Shown piece by piece: positions 34,785 to 44,058 of a stretch of DNA of 58,820 nt. A program made the translations under genes and the position numbers. The first letter of the stretch is position 1, and every line of letters begins with the position of its first letter. The DNA is from Chloroflexota bacterium. Lineage in GTDB: Bacteria; Chloroflexota; UBA6077; JACCZL01. The DNA is taken from positions 1 through 58,820 of the forward strand of contig JADZEM010000081.1 of the NCBI GenBank assembly GCA_020850535.1, read 5' to 3'. Below the pieces are notes generated by a model. It saw only the letters and a program-made list of their open reading frames with translations, was not told the origin of the DNA and did no database searches.

Positions 34785-37268
34785 ATGGCTACCGCTGTCC
34801 TCTCGCGTATGCGCCCCCGGCGACCCGGCCGGCTCCCTCCGATTGGCCGTCGCTGGCTGATCCTGCTTGTGCTGATCGTGCTGGGCGTGGTCGCCGGGAT
34901 CATCTGGTGGCAGTACACTCGCTCGCAGACCACCCGCCCCAACTACCAGTCGTCCGAGGTCAACCGCGGCACCCTCCGCACCACCATCGCCGCGACGGGC
35001 CCGATTGCCAACCCGACCAGCGTGCCTGTCAGCTTCAAGAATGCTGGCAAGCTGGTGGAGGTCAACGTCTCCATCGGGGACCGCGTCCAGCCCGGGCAGA
35101 TCCTGGCGCGCCAGGACACCGGAGATCTAGAAACCGCGGTCCGGCAGGCCGAGGCCTCCTACGAGCAGGCCCTGGCCAACGAGCGGCAGGTGCGTGAAGG
35201 CCCGCGCGATGAAGAGGTCGAGCAGGCGAACGCCACGCTCGAAGGGGCGCGCGTCAGCCGCGAAAGCGCCGTCCGCAGCCTGGAGTCAACCCAGGCCAGC
35301 GCCGCGACGGCCATCACGGCCGCCGCCGCCGACGTAACCTCTGCGCGCGTCGATCTCGAAGGCGCGCAGAGCTCGCTGGCCAGCGCCGTCGAGCAGCGCG
35401 ACACGGCCCTCGCCAGCAGCCAGCAGGCCGTCGAGAACGCCCAGGTCTCGCTGGAGAACGCCCGCGCCGACTACGAGACGGCCGTCACCCAGGCCAGCAT
35501 CGCCAACGCCGAGGCCCAGGTGGCCGTGGACAGCGCCCTCAACGACGTCGCGGCGGCGAAGGCGAGCCAGGCCGCCACCACCGATGTCGGCACACAGAAC
35601 GGTGTCAGCGACCGTGTCTCCGTCGAGAACGCGCGGAAGGCGCTGGAGAACGCCCAGAAGGAGTTCGAGGCCCAGAAGAGGACCACCGAGCGCGAGCTGA
35701 CCGTCCAGCGGCGGCAGCGCGATCAGGCCAGGGTCAGCGTGCAGTCCGCCGTCTCGGCGCGGCAAGAGGCCTGCTCTGGCAGCGGCAACAACTCCACCGC
35801 CTGCAACTCCGCCAAGCGCAACGAGAACGAGGCCCGCGCCAGCCTCCGCACCTCCGAGGCCCAGCTCGATCAGGCCGAGGCCTCGGCGCGGCAGTCCGTC
35901 ACGTCGGCCGCCTCCTCGGTGACCAGCGCGCAGAGCGCCGTCCGCACCGCCGAAGCCAGCATCAACACCGGGCTTGCCAGCACGCGCCAGTCGCAGACCA
36001 CCTCCCAGAACTCGGTGCAATCGGCCTCGGACGCGCTGAAGGCCGCGATGGTCTCGGCCGCCAACACCAAGAGCCAGAGCGTGTCGAACGTCGCGCAGGC
36101 GAAGTCGTCCGTCGATCAGGCGGACTCGACGCTGCGGACAGCCCAGAAGTCGCTCGAATCGACACGGGCACAGCAGCAGGCCAGCGTCACCCAGGCGCAG
36201 AACGCCCTCGAACAGTCGCGGGTGGCGCTGCAACGGGCCGAAGCGTCGCTGGCCAACACCCGCGCGGGCCAGGCCGGCACGGTCCAGAGCGCCCAGAACA
36301 CCCTCAGCCAGCAGGATGCCGCGCTCAGCTCGGCCCAGGCCGCTCACGCCGTCAGCGTCGCGCCGAGCCGCCAGACGGAGATCGACCAGGCGGCCTCGGG
36401 CACCCGACAGCAGGCCGAAGCGCTGGCGACGGCCCAGCTCAACCTCAACTCGGCAACCCTGTCCTCGCCGACCGAGGGGACGGTCTCCAGCATCAGCGGC
36501 GTCGTCGGGCAGTGGGTCAGCGGCTCGGGCTCCTCGAACACCAACGGCACATCCTCCAGCTCCACCTCGGCGACGGCGGTCTCCTCCACCGGCGCCACCA
36601 ACGCCACCGGCGGCTTCATCACCCTGACCGAGGTCGGTACGCTCCAGGTGACGCCCCAGGTCAGCGAGGCCGACATCGGGCGGATCGCGGCGGGGCAGGG
36701 GATCACCTTCACGGTGACGGCGTTCCCCGGGCGGACCTTCACCGGGCAGGTGCTCGCGATCCAGCCCGTCGGCCAGACCGTCTCGAACGTGGTCGTCTAC
36801 AACGTCATCTGCCAGGTGGACAAGACCGACGCCCGCCTGCTGCCGGCCATGACGGCGACCGTGAACATTATCGTCGAGCAGCAAGACGACGTTATCCTGA
36901 TACCAACGTCGGCGATCTCCTACGCTCGCTCGCAGACAGGGACGGCAGTCACCCGGACAGCCTCGCCCACCCCGAGCGGGCAGACGGCAGGCGCTGGCGG
37001 CACGCCGTCGACGGTCCTCGTCTTGCAGGATGGGCAGGCAGTCCCGACGCGCATCCAGATCGGGAGCAGCGACGATCAGAATACCGTGGTGCTGAGCGGC
37101 CTCAACGTGGGTGACCGGGTCATCACCGGCCAGAGCGTGGCCGCCCCCACCAGCAGCGGCAGCAGCCTGTTTGGCCCCAGCCCGAAGCCCGGCGGTGGTG
37201 GCGGCAATCAGGCCAAGCCCAGCAACACCGGCGGCGGTGGTGGCGGCCCGCCACCGGGCGGCCCGTAG
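34785..37268 (+). CDS. HlyD/MacA-like export adaptor with very long coiled-coil hairpin
   Basis: The 827-residue protein has one N-terminal membrane helix (WLILLVLIVLGVVAGIIWW), a split lipoyl domain (VNVSIGDRVQPGQILARQ and LNSATLSSPTEGTVSSISG), and a membrane-proximal barrel region (VTAFPGRTFTGQVLAIQP). Between the lipoyl halves lie about 440 residues of Ala/Gln/Ser/Glu-rich heptads, far longer than in ordinary MacA (whole protein about 370). Near the middle is CSGSGNNSTAC (residues about 330-340), the likely hairpin tip with two cysteines. The tail is Gly/Pro-rich. It heads an operon with an ABC ATPase and permease. The ATG follows GAGG by six bases. Confidence 0.88.
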   Translation: MATAVLSRMRPRRPGRLPPIGRRWLILLVLIVLGVVAGIIWWQYTRSQTTRPNYQSSEVNRGTLRTTIAATGPIANPTSVPVSFKNAGKLVEVNVSIGDRVQPGQILARQDTGDLETAVRQAEASYEQALANERQVREGPRDEEVEQANATLEGARVSRESAVRSLESTQASAATAITAAAADVTSARVDLEGAQSSLASAVEQRDTALASSQQAVENAQVSLENARADYETAVTQASIANAEAQVAVDSALNDVAAAKASQAATTDVGTQNGVSDRVSVENARKALENAQKEFEAQKRTTERELTVQRRQRDQARVSVQSAVSARQEACSGSGNNSTACNSAKRNENEARASLRTSEAQLDQAEASARQSVTSAASSVTSAQSAVRTAEASINTGLASTRQSQTTSQNSVQSASDALKAAMVSAANTKSQSVSNVAQAKSSVDQADSTLRTAQKSLESTRAQQQASVTQAQNALEQSRVALQRAEASLANTRAGQAGTVQSAQNTLSQQDAALSSAQAAHAVSVAPSRQTEIDQAASGTRQQAEALATAQLNLNSATLSSPTEGTVSSISGVVGQWVSGSGSSNTNGTSSSSTSATAVSSTGATNATGGFITLTEVGTLQVTPQVSEADIGRIAAGQGITFTVTAFPGRTFTGQVLAIQPVGQTVSNVVVYNVICQVDKTDARLLPAMTATVNIIVEQQDDVILIPTSAISYARSQTGTAVTRTASPTPSGQTAGAGGTPSTVLVLQDGQAVPTRIQIGSSDDQNTVVLSGLNVGDRVITGQSVAAPTSSGSSLFGPSPKPGGGGGNQAKPSNTGGGGGGPPPGGP

Positions 37269-37356
37269 CCGTCCAGCGAGCAGCCAGCAGGCGCTGACGG
37301 ACCAGCAGGCTCGACAGGCACCAGGACAGGCAGCAGGCGAAGAACAGAGGCTCCAG

Positions 37357-38205
37357 ATGTCAGACGAGCGCGCAACCAGCACCATGTCGGCGGTGGCCCC
37401 CCACGGGGCCGCCGCTGACGCGCTGGACGACGCCCCGACGCAGGTCGCGCCCATCCATCGCGAAGGGCAGCCGGTCATCGAGGTGGCAGACCTTCGCAAG
37501 GAGTACCACATGGGTGACACCGTGGTGGCGGCCTTGCGTGGCGTGGCGCTCAAAGTCTGGGCCGGCGAGATGGTCATGGTCATGGGGCCGTCCGGCTCCG
37601 GCAAATCCACCTTCATGAACGTGATCGGCTGTCTGGATCGCCCGACGGCCGGCTCCTACAAGCTCGACGGCGTCGAGGTCTCCTCGCTGGCCGGCAACGA
37701 GCTGGCGGACCTTCGGAACCTCAAGATCGGGTTCATCTTCCAGGGCTTCAACCTGCTGCAGCGTACGGATGCCATCGGCAACGTGATGCTGCCGATGATG
37801 TACGCCGGCGTGTCGCCCCGCGAGCGCGAGGAACGGGCGATGGCCGCGCTCGAAGCGGTCGGGTTGGCCTCACGGGCGCACCACCGGCCGAACGAGCTGT
37901 CGGGCGGCCAGCAGCAGCGCGTCGCGATCGCCCGTGCGCTCGTCAACGCCCCCAGCCTGATCCTGGCCGACGAGCCGACGGGGAACCTGGACAGCAGAAC
38001 CAGCGTCGAGGTTATGGCGATCCTGCAGCGGCTCAACGCCGAGGGCGCCACCATCGTGCTGGTCACCCACGAGCCGGATATCGCGGCTCACGGCACCCGG
38101 AACGTCGTGTTTCGGGATGGGCACGTCATTCAGGATCGGCTCGTCGAGAAGCCGCTCCAGGCCGAGGCCGAGCTGGCATCCTGGCAAACGACGGAGGACT
38201 GGTGA
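37357..38205 (+). CDS. MacB/LolD-type ABC transporter ATP-binding protein
   Basis: A 282-residue ATPase with Walker [11 protein letters not shown]-loop FIFQGFNLL, signature LSGGQQQR, Walker [13 protein letters not shown] and switch histidine VTHEPD. An unusual polar N-terminal extension of about 40 residues precedes the domain. Start at 37357 follows AGAGG by six bases; a later ATG at 37384 is possible. It belongs to the MacB/LolD (type VII ABC, mechanotransmission) group, which powers export with a periplasmic-type adaptor. Its stop overlaps the permease start. Confidence 0.93.
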   Translation: MSDERATSTMSAVAPHGAAADALDDAPTQVAPIHREGQPVIEVADLRKEYHMGDTVVAALRGVALKVWAGEMVMVMGPSGSGKSTFMNVIGCLDRPTAGSYKLDGVEVSSLAGNELADLRNLKIGFIFQGFNLLQRTDAIGNVMLPMMYAGVSPREREERAMAALEAVGLASRAHHRPNELSGGQQQRVAIARALVNAPSLILADEPTGNLDSRTSVEVMAILQRLNAEGATIVLVTHEPDIAAHGTRNVVFRDGHVIQDRLVEKPLQAEAELASWQTTEDW

Positions 38206-39551
38206 GCATCGCAACTCCCCCCGCAACCCCTGCTGCTGCCGCCGCTGCTCCGCCGTCTACCCCATCGGCGGTCTCGCCCACGATGCGGGCGGCGTTCGAG
38301 GCCCTCGCCAAGCGCCCGACACGCCGCCCTGGCACCCTGCGCTTCACCCAGAGCATCCCCTCGGCCCTCGAAGCGCTCCGCGCGAACAAGGGCCGCGCCA
38401 TCCTGACCACCCTCGGCATCGTCATCGGCGTGGCGGCTGTCATCGCCATCGTGGCCCTCGGGCAGGGCTCGCAGGCGTCTGTCACGTCGCGGCTGGCCGG
38501 CCTGGGCACCAACGTGTTGACCGTCTCACCGGCCAGCGCGCGGTCGAGCGGCATCGCGGCCGGCGCCGGCACCGGCAGCTCGCTGAAGCTGCCGGACGCA
38601 GACGCGATCGAGGACATCAACGGGGTGGTGGCCGTCAGCCCGATTGTCCAGGGCAACTCGCAGATCATCGCCGGCAACCAGAACTGGCAGACGCGCGTGC
38701 AGGGCGTCCGCGCCAACTACCAGCAGATCGGCAACTGGGAGCTGGCCACGGGCGGCTTCTTCACCGAGGCCGACGATGCCGCCGCGCGGAACGTCGCGGT
38801 GATCGGGCAGACCGTCGCCACCAGCCTGTTCAGCCGTCCTGAGTCGGCGGTCGGCCAGTACATCGTCGTCAGAAACATCCCGACCATCGTGGTCGGCGTG
38901 CTCGCGCCGAAGGGCAGCGGCTTCGGCGGTGACCAGGACGACGTGGTCTTCGTGCCGTTCAACATGGCGCGCGTGCGGCTGTTCGGGGCGGCCTCGCTCA
39001 ACTCGATCAGCATCCAGGCGGAGGATGCCGACTCGATGACGCGCATCACGACCGAGATGACGGCGCTGCTGCGGAGCCGCCATCGCCTCCAGCCGAGCCA
39101 GTCGAACGACTTCAACATCCGTAACAACAACAGCCTGGTGGAGACGGTCACCAGCGTCAGCCAGACCATGACCTACCTGCTGGGTGGCGTGGCGGCGGTG
39201 TCGCTGGTGGTCGGCGGCATCGGCATCATGAACATCATGCTGGTCTCGGTGACGGAGCGGACCCGCGAGATCGGCATCCGGATGGCGATAGGCGCGCGCG
39301 GCAGCGACATCCTGGCCCAGTTCCTGATCGAAGCGATTGTGCTCTCGATGTTGGGCGGGATGATCGGGATCGTGGTCGGGATCGCCGTCGCCTACGGTGC
39401 GAAGGCCGTGGCCGGCTGGGCGATTGCCGTGCCGCTCTGGTCAATCGCCCTGGCGTTCGGGTTCTCGGCAGCGGTGGGCATCTTCTTCGGGATCTACCCG
39501 GCGCGGAAGGCGTCGAAGCTGGACCCGATTGACGCGCTGCGCTACCAGTAG
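38202..39551 (+). CDS. MacB-like ABC transporter permease (FtsX fold)
   Basis: The 449-residue permease starts at a GTG sharing four bases with the ATPase stop (GTGA). It shows an Ala/Pro-rich cytoplasmic leader, first membrane helix at about residues 68-90 (AILTTLGIVIGVAAVIAIVALGQG broken), a MacB_PCD extracytoplasmic domain (about 95-285), and three C-terminal helices with the conserved block GGIGIMNIMLVSVTERTREIGIRMAIGAR. FtsX and MacB_PCD domains are complete. With the adaptor and ATPase it should form an export machine for a peptide or other small molecule. Confidence 0.93.
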   Translation: MSIATPPATPAAAAAAPPSTPSAVSPTMRAAFEALAKRPTRRPGTLRFTQSIPSALEALRANKGRAILTTLGIVIGVAAVIAIVALGQGSQASVTSRLAGLGTNVLTVSPASARSSGIAAGAGTGSSLKLPDADAIEDINGVVAVSPIVQGNSQIIAGNQNWQTRVQGVRANYQQIGNWELATGGFFTEADDAAARNVAVIGQTVATSLFSRPESAVGQYIVVRNIPTIVVGVLAPKGSGFGGDQDDVVFVPFNMARVRLFGAASLNSISIQAEDADSMTRITTEMTALLRSRHRLQPSQSNDFNIRNNNSLVETVTSVSQTMTYLLGGVAAVSLVVGGIGIMNIMLVSVTERTREIGIRMAIGARGSDILAQFLIEAIVLSMLGGMIGIVVGIAVAYGAKAVAGWAIAVPLWSIALAFGFSAAVGIFFGIYPARKASKLDPIDALRYQ

Positions 39552-39593
39552 GGCGCGAAGCGTGGTCATCGTGCAGAGCGGGGCAGCTACCCT

Positions 39594-41219
39594 ATGACCG
39601 TGACCACCGAGCGCCCAGACACTGTCAGAAACACCGTCGAGCCGGTCAGGCGGGCGCTGCGGCCGGCCCCGGACCTCCCGACCCTCGCCCCGAAGACCTG
39701 GCTGGTGGGACATCTGACCGAGAGCGCGCTCCAGAGTCCGCCGTGGGCCGTCGAGCGGTCCGGACGGGGCTACATCCAGATGGGCGAGCTGGCCTACCTC
39801 GTTGCGGAGCAGGCGACGGGCCAGCAGACCGTCGAGGAGATCGCGCGGGCCGTCTCGGAGGCGCAGGGCCGGCCCGTGAGCGCCGGGGACGTGCAGGCGC
39901 TGATCGACTTCGTGCTGATCCCGCGCGGCGTCCTGGCCGACCCAGCGGACGAGCCGGCCGAGGAGTGGCTCGGCGCAGTTGATGCAGCCGAGGCCGCGGA
40001 AGAAGGCCCGTCCGGGCTGGCAGCCACTGGACTGGCCGCGACCGGGCTGGCCGGGCGGCAGCGACGTGGCGCCGGGCCAGGGCGGCGCGCGCCCGGCCCG
40101 CCCCGCGAGATCGTCGTCGGGCCGCGAGCGCTCGAAGCCGTGGCGTCGGTGCTGATGTGGCTGTTCTGGCCGCCGGCGATGCTGGTCGTGGCGGGCATCA
40201 GCGCCGCCATGCTCTTCTGGTTGTTCGTGTTGCACGGGCTGGCGCAAAGCGTCGTGGCCGTCCTGGTGCAGCCGCTGCTGCTCGTGCCGGTGGCGTCGCT
40301 CGCGGCGCTGGCCGTGGCGGTCAGCCCGCTCGGCCCGATGGTGGCGCTCTACGGCGGCGGCGGCGCCATCGAACGGCTCCGCGTCAGGCCGAGCCTCCTG
40401 CGTTTGCGCCTCGTGGTGGACGTGGACAACGACTACGGTCTCTCGCGGTGGGCGCGGCTGATCGTCAACCTGAGCGCCGTCTATCTCCAACTGGTGCTCG
40501 CGCTCGGGTTGTGCCTGCTGGGGAGCATCACCGGTTGGGAATGGCCGTATCTCTCGGTGGCCCTGCTGACGCTGAACATGCTGCGGCTGCTGGCCCCCTT
40601 CGGACGGCCCGAGGCGGACCGGCTGCTCTCCGACGTGCTGCTGGTTCCGCACCCGCTGCGGTACGCCGGCCAGTGGCTCGGGCGGCTTGTCCCGAAGCTC
40701 GCCGGCGATGGGGAGCCGTTGCCGCCGCTCAAGCCGTGGGGTACGGCCACGATTGTCGCGTTCCTCGTGGTCTCCGTGCTTGGCGTGTGGCAGGTCGGGC
40801 TGGCGTTCCTGTGGGCCACCCCGACGCTGCTCACGACGCTCGCCGAAGCCATCCTGGCGTACCTCGGCAGCCTGTTCGACGCGGTGGGCTCCCGCGATCC
40901 ATTCCTGTTCGTCGTCTCGTTCGTGAAGGGGACGGTCCTGCTGCTGGCCGCGTTCGTGCTGGCCGTCAGCGTGCTGGTGGGGCTGCGCCGGGCGCTGGCC
41001 GACCTCTGGCGGTGGGGTGCAGACAGCCCGGCCCGGCGGCGCGCCGTCCTCGGCGGACTGGTGATATCAGCCCTCCTGCTGACGATCTTCTGGCTGCCGG
41101 TCAACCTCACCAGCCCCGGCCGCGTGGCGCTTGACGAGCCGCCGCGCTCGCTGGTCGGGACGCCGTGGGCCTCCCTGACGCCGTCCTCGCGCGGGGCGCT
41201 CGGAGACGTGCCGCGGTAG
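39594..41219 (+). CDS. PqqD-like/M50-like multi-pass membrane protein lacking the protease motif
   Basis: The 541-residue protein begins with a winged-helix region like PqqD or the N-terminus of peptide zinc metalloprotease proteins (RGYIQMGELAYLVAEQATG, QTVEEIARAVSEAQ, VQALIDFVLIPRGVLA). About ten membrane helices follow. The block NMLRLLAPFGRPEADRLLSDV resembles the N-L-L-P-F..DGY.LLSD region of M50-type site-2-like proteases. However the HExxH site expected in the earlier helix is absent; that helix reads VPVASLAALAVAV. It follows the permease by 42 bases and is probably in the export operon. Role unknown; a pseudo-protease chaperone or immunity function is inferred. Confidence 0.6.
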   Translation: MTVTTERPDTVRNTVEPVRRALRPAPDLPTLAPKTWLVGHLTESALQSPPWAVERSGRGYIQMGELAYLVAEQATGQQTVEEIARAVSEAQGRPVSAGDVQALIDFVLIPRGVLADPADEPAEEWLGAVDAAEAAEEGPSGLAATGLAATGLAGRQRRGAGPGRRAPGPPREIVVGPRALEAVASVLMWLFWPPAMLVVAGISAAMLFWLFVLHGLAQSVVAVLVQPLLLVPVASLAALAVAVSPLGPMVALYGGGGAIERLRVRPSLLRLRLVVDVDNDYGLSRWARLIVNLSAVYLQLVLALGLCLLGSITGWEWPYLSVALLTLNMLRLLAPFGRPEADRLLSDVLLVPHPLRYAGQWLGRLVPKLAGDGEPLPPLKPWGTATIVAFLVVSVLGVWQVGLAFLWATPTLLTTLAEAILAYLGSLFDAVGSRDPFLFVVSFVKGTVLLLAAFVLAVSVLVGLRRALADLWRWGADSPARRRAVLGGLVISALLLTIFWLPVNLTSPGRVALDEPPRSLVGTPWASLTPSSRGALGDVPR

Positions 41220-41401
41220 CCCTGGCCAGTCTGCCCGCGAGTCTTCAGCCCCGACGTCTTTCCCTGGGCACGGACCTGGAGACGACCTCAAGAAACCGCT
41301 CATGCAGCGTGGGGTCTGTCAACCTGAGACAAGCTCTCATGGTCTGATGGTTCAACCAGGTGACTGATGGCAGATGCACAGTAATGCGAGCGAAGTCCTA
41401 T

Positions 41402-41504
41402 GACATCCTGAGCTTGCGAAGGACCTCACCCGCATACCGTCAACGCTCGCATCAGCGGGTGAGATCCTTCGTTTCGCTCGCAGGCTCGCTTCACTCAGGA
41501 TGAC
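41402..41504. repeat. Family B hairpin repeat
   Basis: The left arm is GACATCCTGAGCTTGCGAAG and the right arm ends TTCACTCAGGATGAC; the inner CACCCGC...GCGGGTGAG pair is intact with an ATACCGTCAACG loop. It lies 180 bases after the M50-like gene. Confidence 0.85.
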
Positions 41505-41633
41505 ACGATTGCTCTCGTGCAGCGCTCTGAATCTGTCATCTGTCGCTCTGTTTCAATGGTCCACCCAGAAGCCCCACTGCCGTTCAGAGAGGACGCCATC
41601 CGCACCGCGAGCGTCAGCGAGTCGGACCTGCGA

Positions 41634-41684
41634 CCATGCGGGTCCACTCGCCATGCGGGTCCACTCGCCATGCGGGTCCACTCG
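41634..41684. repeat. 17-bp tandem array, three copies
   Basis: CCATGCGGGTCCACTCG occurs three times without interruption at 41634, 41651 and 41668. It lies in the 823-base gap between the export operon and the MoxR-DUF58-VWA operon. No gene was recognised around it. Confidence 0.92.
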
Positions 41685-41776
41685 CTGACGCTCGTGGTAC
41701 GGAAGCGCGACGCGTGCCAAACTGAACGGCATCGCCCAGAAGCCCTGTGTGCGTGAGAAGGGGCCGGGCGGTGAGG

Positions 41777-41992
41777 CAGGGCGATTGCACGTTGAGCGGG
41801 TCGCGCAGCGCCGTCGGGGCTTGAAAGCCCCGCCTACCATCCTGCAGTCGCTTCGCGACGCTCCTGGCTCACCTGTTGCCGCTGCTCCCGGCGTCCGTCG
41901 CGCACGACGGAGTGAGTGTAGGCGGGGGTTTCACCCCCCGACGGCGCGTTTCACGGCGTTGCGGGAACATCAACGAATGTGCAATCGCCCTG
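41777..41992. repeat. Family A MITE-like element
   Basis: It begins CAGGGCGATTGCACGTTGAG and ends TGTGCAATCGCCCTG. It contains the hairpins GGGGCTTGAAAGCCCC and GGGGGTTTCACCCCCC and the CTGCAGTCGCTTCGCGACGC core. The right part is nearly identical to the truncated copy at 21600-21785. Confidence 0.9.
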
Positions 41993-42042
41993 GGCGGTGA
42001 GGGCGTTCCCGTGCCGGTGGTCAGTGATGCCTGTGCCGGCCG

Positions 42043-43056
42043 TCAGGGCAGGCCGTGCAGCCAGCGCAGGCTGAACAGCCCGGCCGCCACCATCAGCAGC
42101 GTCCCGGCCGCGCTCATGAGGGCCGTCACCTCGGTCTTCTCCTCGTTCCAGCTAACCTGCGTGCTGATGCTGGAGTAGATGCGCTCCAGGTCCGCCGACT
42201 GCGCCGCGTAGAAGTACTCACCACCCGTCGTCCGGGCGATCTCCTGCAAGCTGCGCTCGTCGAGGTCAGCCGGGGTGCCGCCGCGCACGCGGACGTTCGA
42301 GTTCCGCTGCCCCATGCCGACGGTGTGGACGGTCACGCCGGCCTGGGCCGCCCGTGAGGCCGCCTGGGCTGGCGGCTGCCCGGCCGAGGTCGCCCCATCT
42401 GAGAGCAGGATGACCGTGCCGACCAGCGGCTCGTTCGCGGCGGCGTTGCCAGCCTGGGAGCCAGCCTGCTGGCTGCCGGACTGCGCGCCGGGCTGCTGGC
42501 CGCCAGCGCCCTCGGTTTGCCCGCGCCGGAGCACCTCCAGGCCGAGCGCCAGCCCATCGCCGATGGCCGTCCCGCCCTCGGCCTGGAGCGTTCGCAGGGC
42601 CGCCAGGACCGCCGTATGGTCCCGCGTCAGCGGCGCGACCACCTGGGCACGATTCGAGAAGCTGACCAGCCCGACCTTCGTGTTGGCCGGCAGGGCTTGA
42701 ATGAACGAGAGCGCCGCCTGCCGCGCGGCCTCGATGCGGGTTGGCTTCAGGTCGGAGGCGGCCATCGAGCCGGACACGTCGAGCACCAGGACGATGGACG
42801 CCTCGTCACGCGGGACGGCGATGACGGCGCTCGGGCGGGCGAGGCTCACCAGCAGCGCCCCCAACCCGAGCAGGAACAGCAGCGGCGGGAGGTGTCGGCG
42901 CAGGCCCGGCCGCCGCCCAACGACCTCCTTGAGCAGCGCCAGGTTGGTGAACCGCAGGGCGTAGGCCCGGCGTCGCCGCTGGGCCAGCAGGTAGAACCCG
43001 AACAGGATCGGGAGGAGGACGAGACTCCAGAGCAGCAGCGGCCACTCGAAGGTCAT
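42043..43056 (-). CDS. Membrane-anchored von Willebrand factor A protein
   Basis: A 337-residue protein of the BatA/BatB build: two N-terminal membrane helices (LLLWSLVLLPILFGFYLLA and HLPPLLFLLGLGALLVSLA), a VWA domain (about 85-290) with the metal site DVSGSMAASD, and a C-terminal helix (MSAAGTLLMVAAGLFSLRW). A Gln/Gly/Ala-rich insertion (EGAGGQQPGAQSGSQQAGSQ) interrupts the VWA domain around residue 180. It is third in the MoxR-DUF58-VWA operon. Such proteins work with the MoxR ATPase in metal insertion, protein assembly or stress responses; the exact client is unknown. Confidence 0.88.
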   Translation of the reverse strand: MTFEWPLLLWSLVLLPILFGFYLLAQRRRRAYALRFTNLALLKEVVGRRPGLRRHLPPLLFLLGLGALLVSLARPSAVIAVPRDEASIVLVLDVSGSMAASDLKPTRIEAARQAALSFIQALPANTKVGLVSFSNRAQVVAPLTRDHTAVLAALRTLQAEGGTAIGDGLALGLEVLRRGQTEGAGGQQPGAQSGSQQAGSQAGNAAANEPLVGTVILLSDGATSAGQPPAQAASRAAQAGVTVHTVGMGQRNSNVRVRGGTPADLDERSLQEIARTTGGEYFYAAQSADLERIYSSISTQVSWNEEKTEVTALMSAAGTLLMVAAGLFSLRWLHGLP

Positions 43057-43098
43057 GGGGGCTCTCCAAAATGGGACAGGGACAGGGAAGCGGCGTGG

Positions 43099-44058
43099 TC
43101 AGCGGGCGATGATTCCTGCACGCCGGCGGGCATCCAGCCGTCGCCGGTCGAGCAGGTCCAGCAGGGTCGGGAGCAAGTCGGCGTCGGTGCTGGCGATGAC
43201 CCGCCGCACACTGCTGATCGTCAATCGCCGGTCGATCTCGGCGGCCTGGGCCAGGGCGGCGGCCTGGAACCGCTCGCGCAGGCGGCGGTCTGCCGTATCG
43301 ACCAGCAATTGTTCGCCGGTCTCGGGGTCTTCCAGGGTCACGATGCCGACGTCGGGCAGCGATGCTTCTCGGGGGTCCGTCAGCCGCAGCCCGACCACCT
43401 CGTGTCGCTGCGCCAGCCTCCCGAGCGCCGCCGACCACCCATCAGAGACCAGGAAGTCGGAGAGGAGCACCACCACGGACGGCCGCCGAATGACCGTCCG
43501 CGCGAGGTCGAGCGCCGCCTCCAGGTCAGTCGCGCCGCGCTCGGCTCGCCGTGGCGTCTCGCGGAGGCGAGCCAGCAGGCGCAGCAGGTGGTGGCGGCCG
43601 GTGGCCGGCGGCAGCACCTCGACGGGGCGCTCGGCGAAGAGGATCGCGCCGACCCGGGTGTTGTGCCGGCCGAGTACCTGGGTGATCGCCGCCGCCAGCT
43701 CCTCGGTCTGGCTGCGCTTGGTGCGCCGCGCCGTGCCCCAGTCAATCGACGGGCTGACGTCGATCAGCAGCCAGGCGTCCAGCGCGCGCTCGGCGTAGGT
43801 CTGGCGAACGTGCGGCACACCTGTCCGCGCCATCGCCGCCCAGTCCAGGAAGCGCACGTCGTCCCCGGGCTGGTACTCGCGGATCTCGGCCAGGTCGAGG
43901 CCGCTGCCGCGCTGCGCCGAGCGCCGGTCCCCGCCCGGCCGCAACGCCAGCGGACGGAGCACCGTCCACTCCAGCCGCCGCAGCACCTGCGCGATGGGTT
44001 CTTGCCGCTCGGGGGCCGGCGGCTCGGGCCCGCGCCGCTTACGCCACGTCCCGATCAT
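43099..44058 (-). CDS. DUF58 domain-containing protein
   Basis: The 319-residue protein has the DUF58 core, recognisable from LAEIREYQPGDDVRFLDWAAMARTG near residue 55 and a VWA-like domain with a DxSxS metal motif (LLIDVSPSIDWG). ATG at 44058 follows GGGAGGGAG by five bases; the longer frame to 44124 is disregarded. Its first codons overlap the 3' end of the MoxR gene by 20 bases. DUF58 proteins are standard partners of MoxR ATPases, probably as adaptor or substrate-recognition subunits. It has no clear membrane helices. Confidence 0.9.
   Translation of the reverse strand: MIGTWRKRRGPEPPAPERQEPIAQVLRRLEWTVLRPLALRPGGDRRSAQRGSGLDLAEIREYQPGDDVRFLDWAAMARTGVPHVRQTYAERALDAWLLIDVSPSIDWGTARRTKRSQTEELAAAITQVLGRHNTRVGAILFAERPVEVLPPATGRHHLLRLLARLRETPRRAERGATDLEAALDLARTVIRRPSVVVLLSDFLVSDGWSAALGRLAQRHEVVGLRLTDPREASLPDVGIVTLEDPETGEQLLVDTADRRLRERFQAAALAQAAEIDRRLTISSVRRVIASTDADLLPTLLDLLDRRRLDARRRAGIIAR

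Noticed and set aside
35286-37616. Minus-strand 776-codon open frame opposite the export adaptor gene
   Set aside because: Low-complexity Gly/Arg/Leu sequence with no family; arises because the plus-strand coiled coil is Ala/Gln-rich and high GC.
39552-42042. Search for a modified-peptide precursor gene near the export operon
   Set aside because: No short frame with a good ribosome site and leader-like sequence was found; the region after 41219 is repeats.
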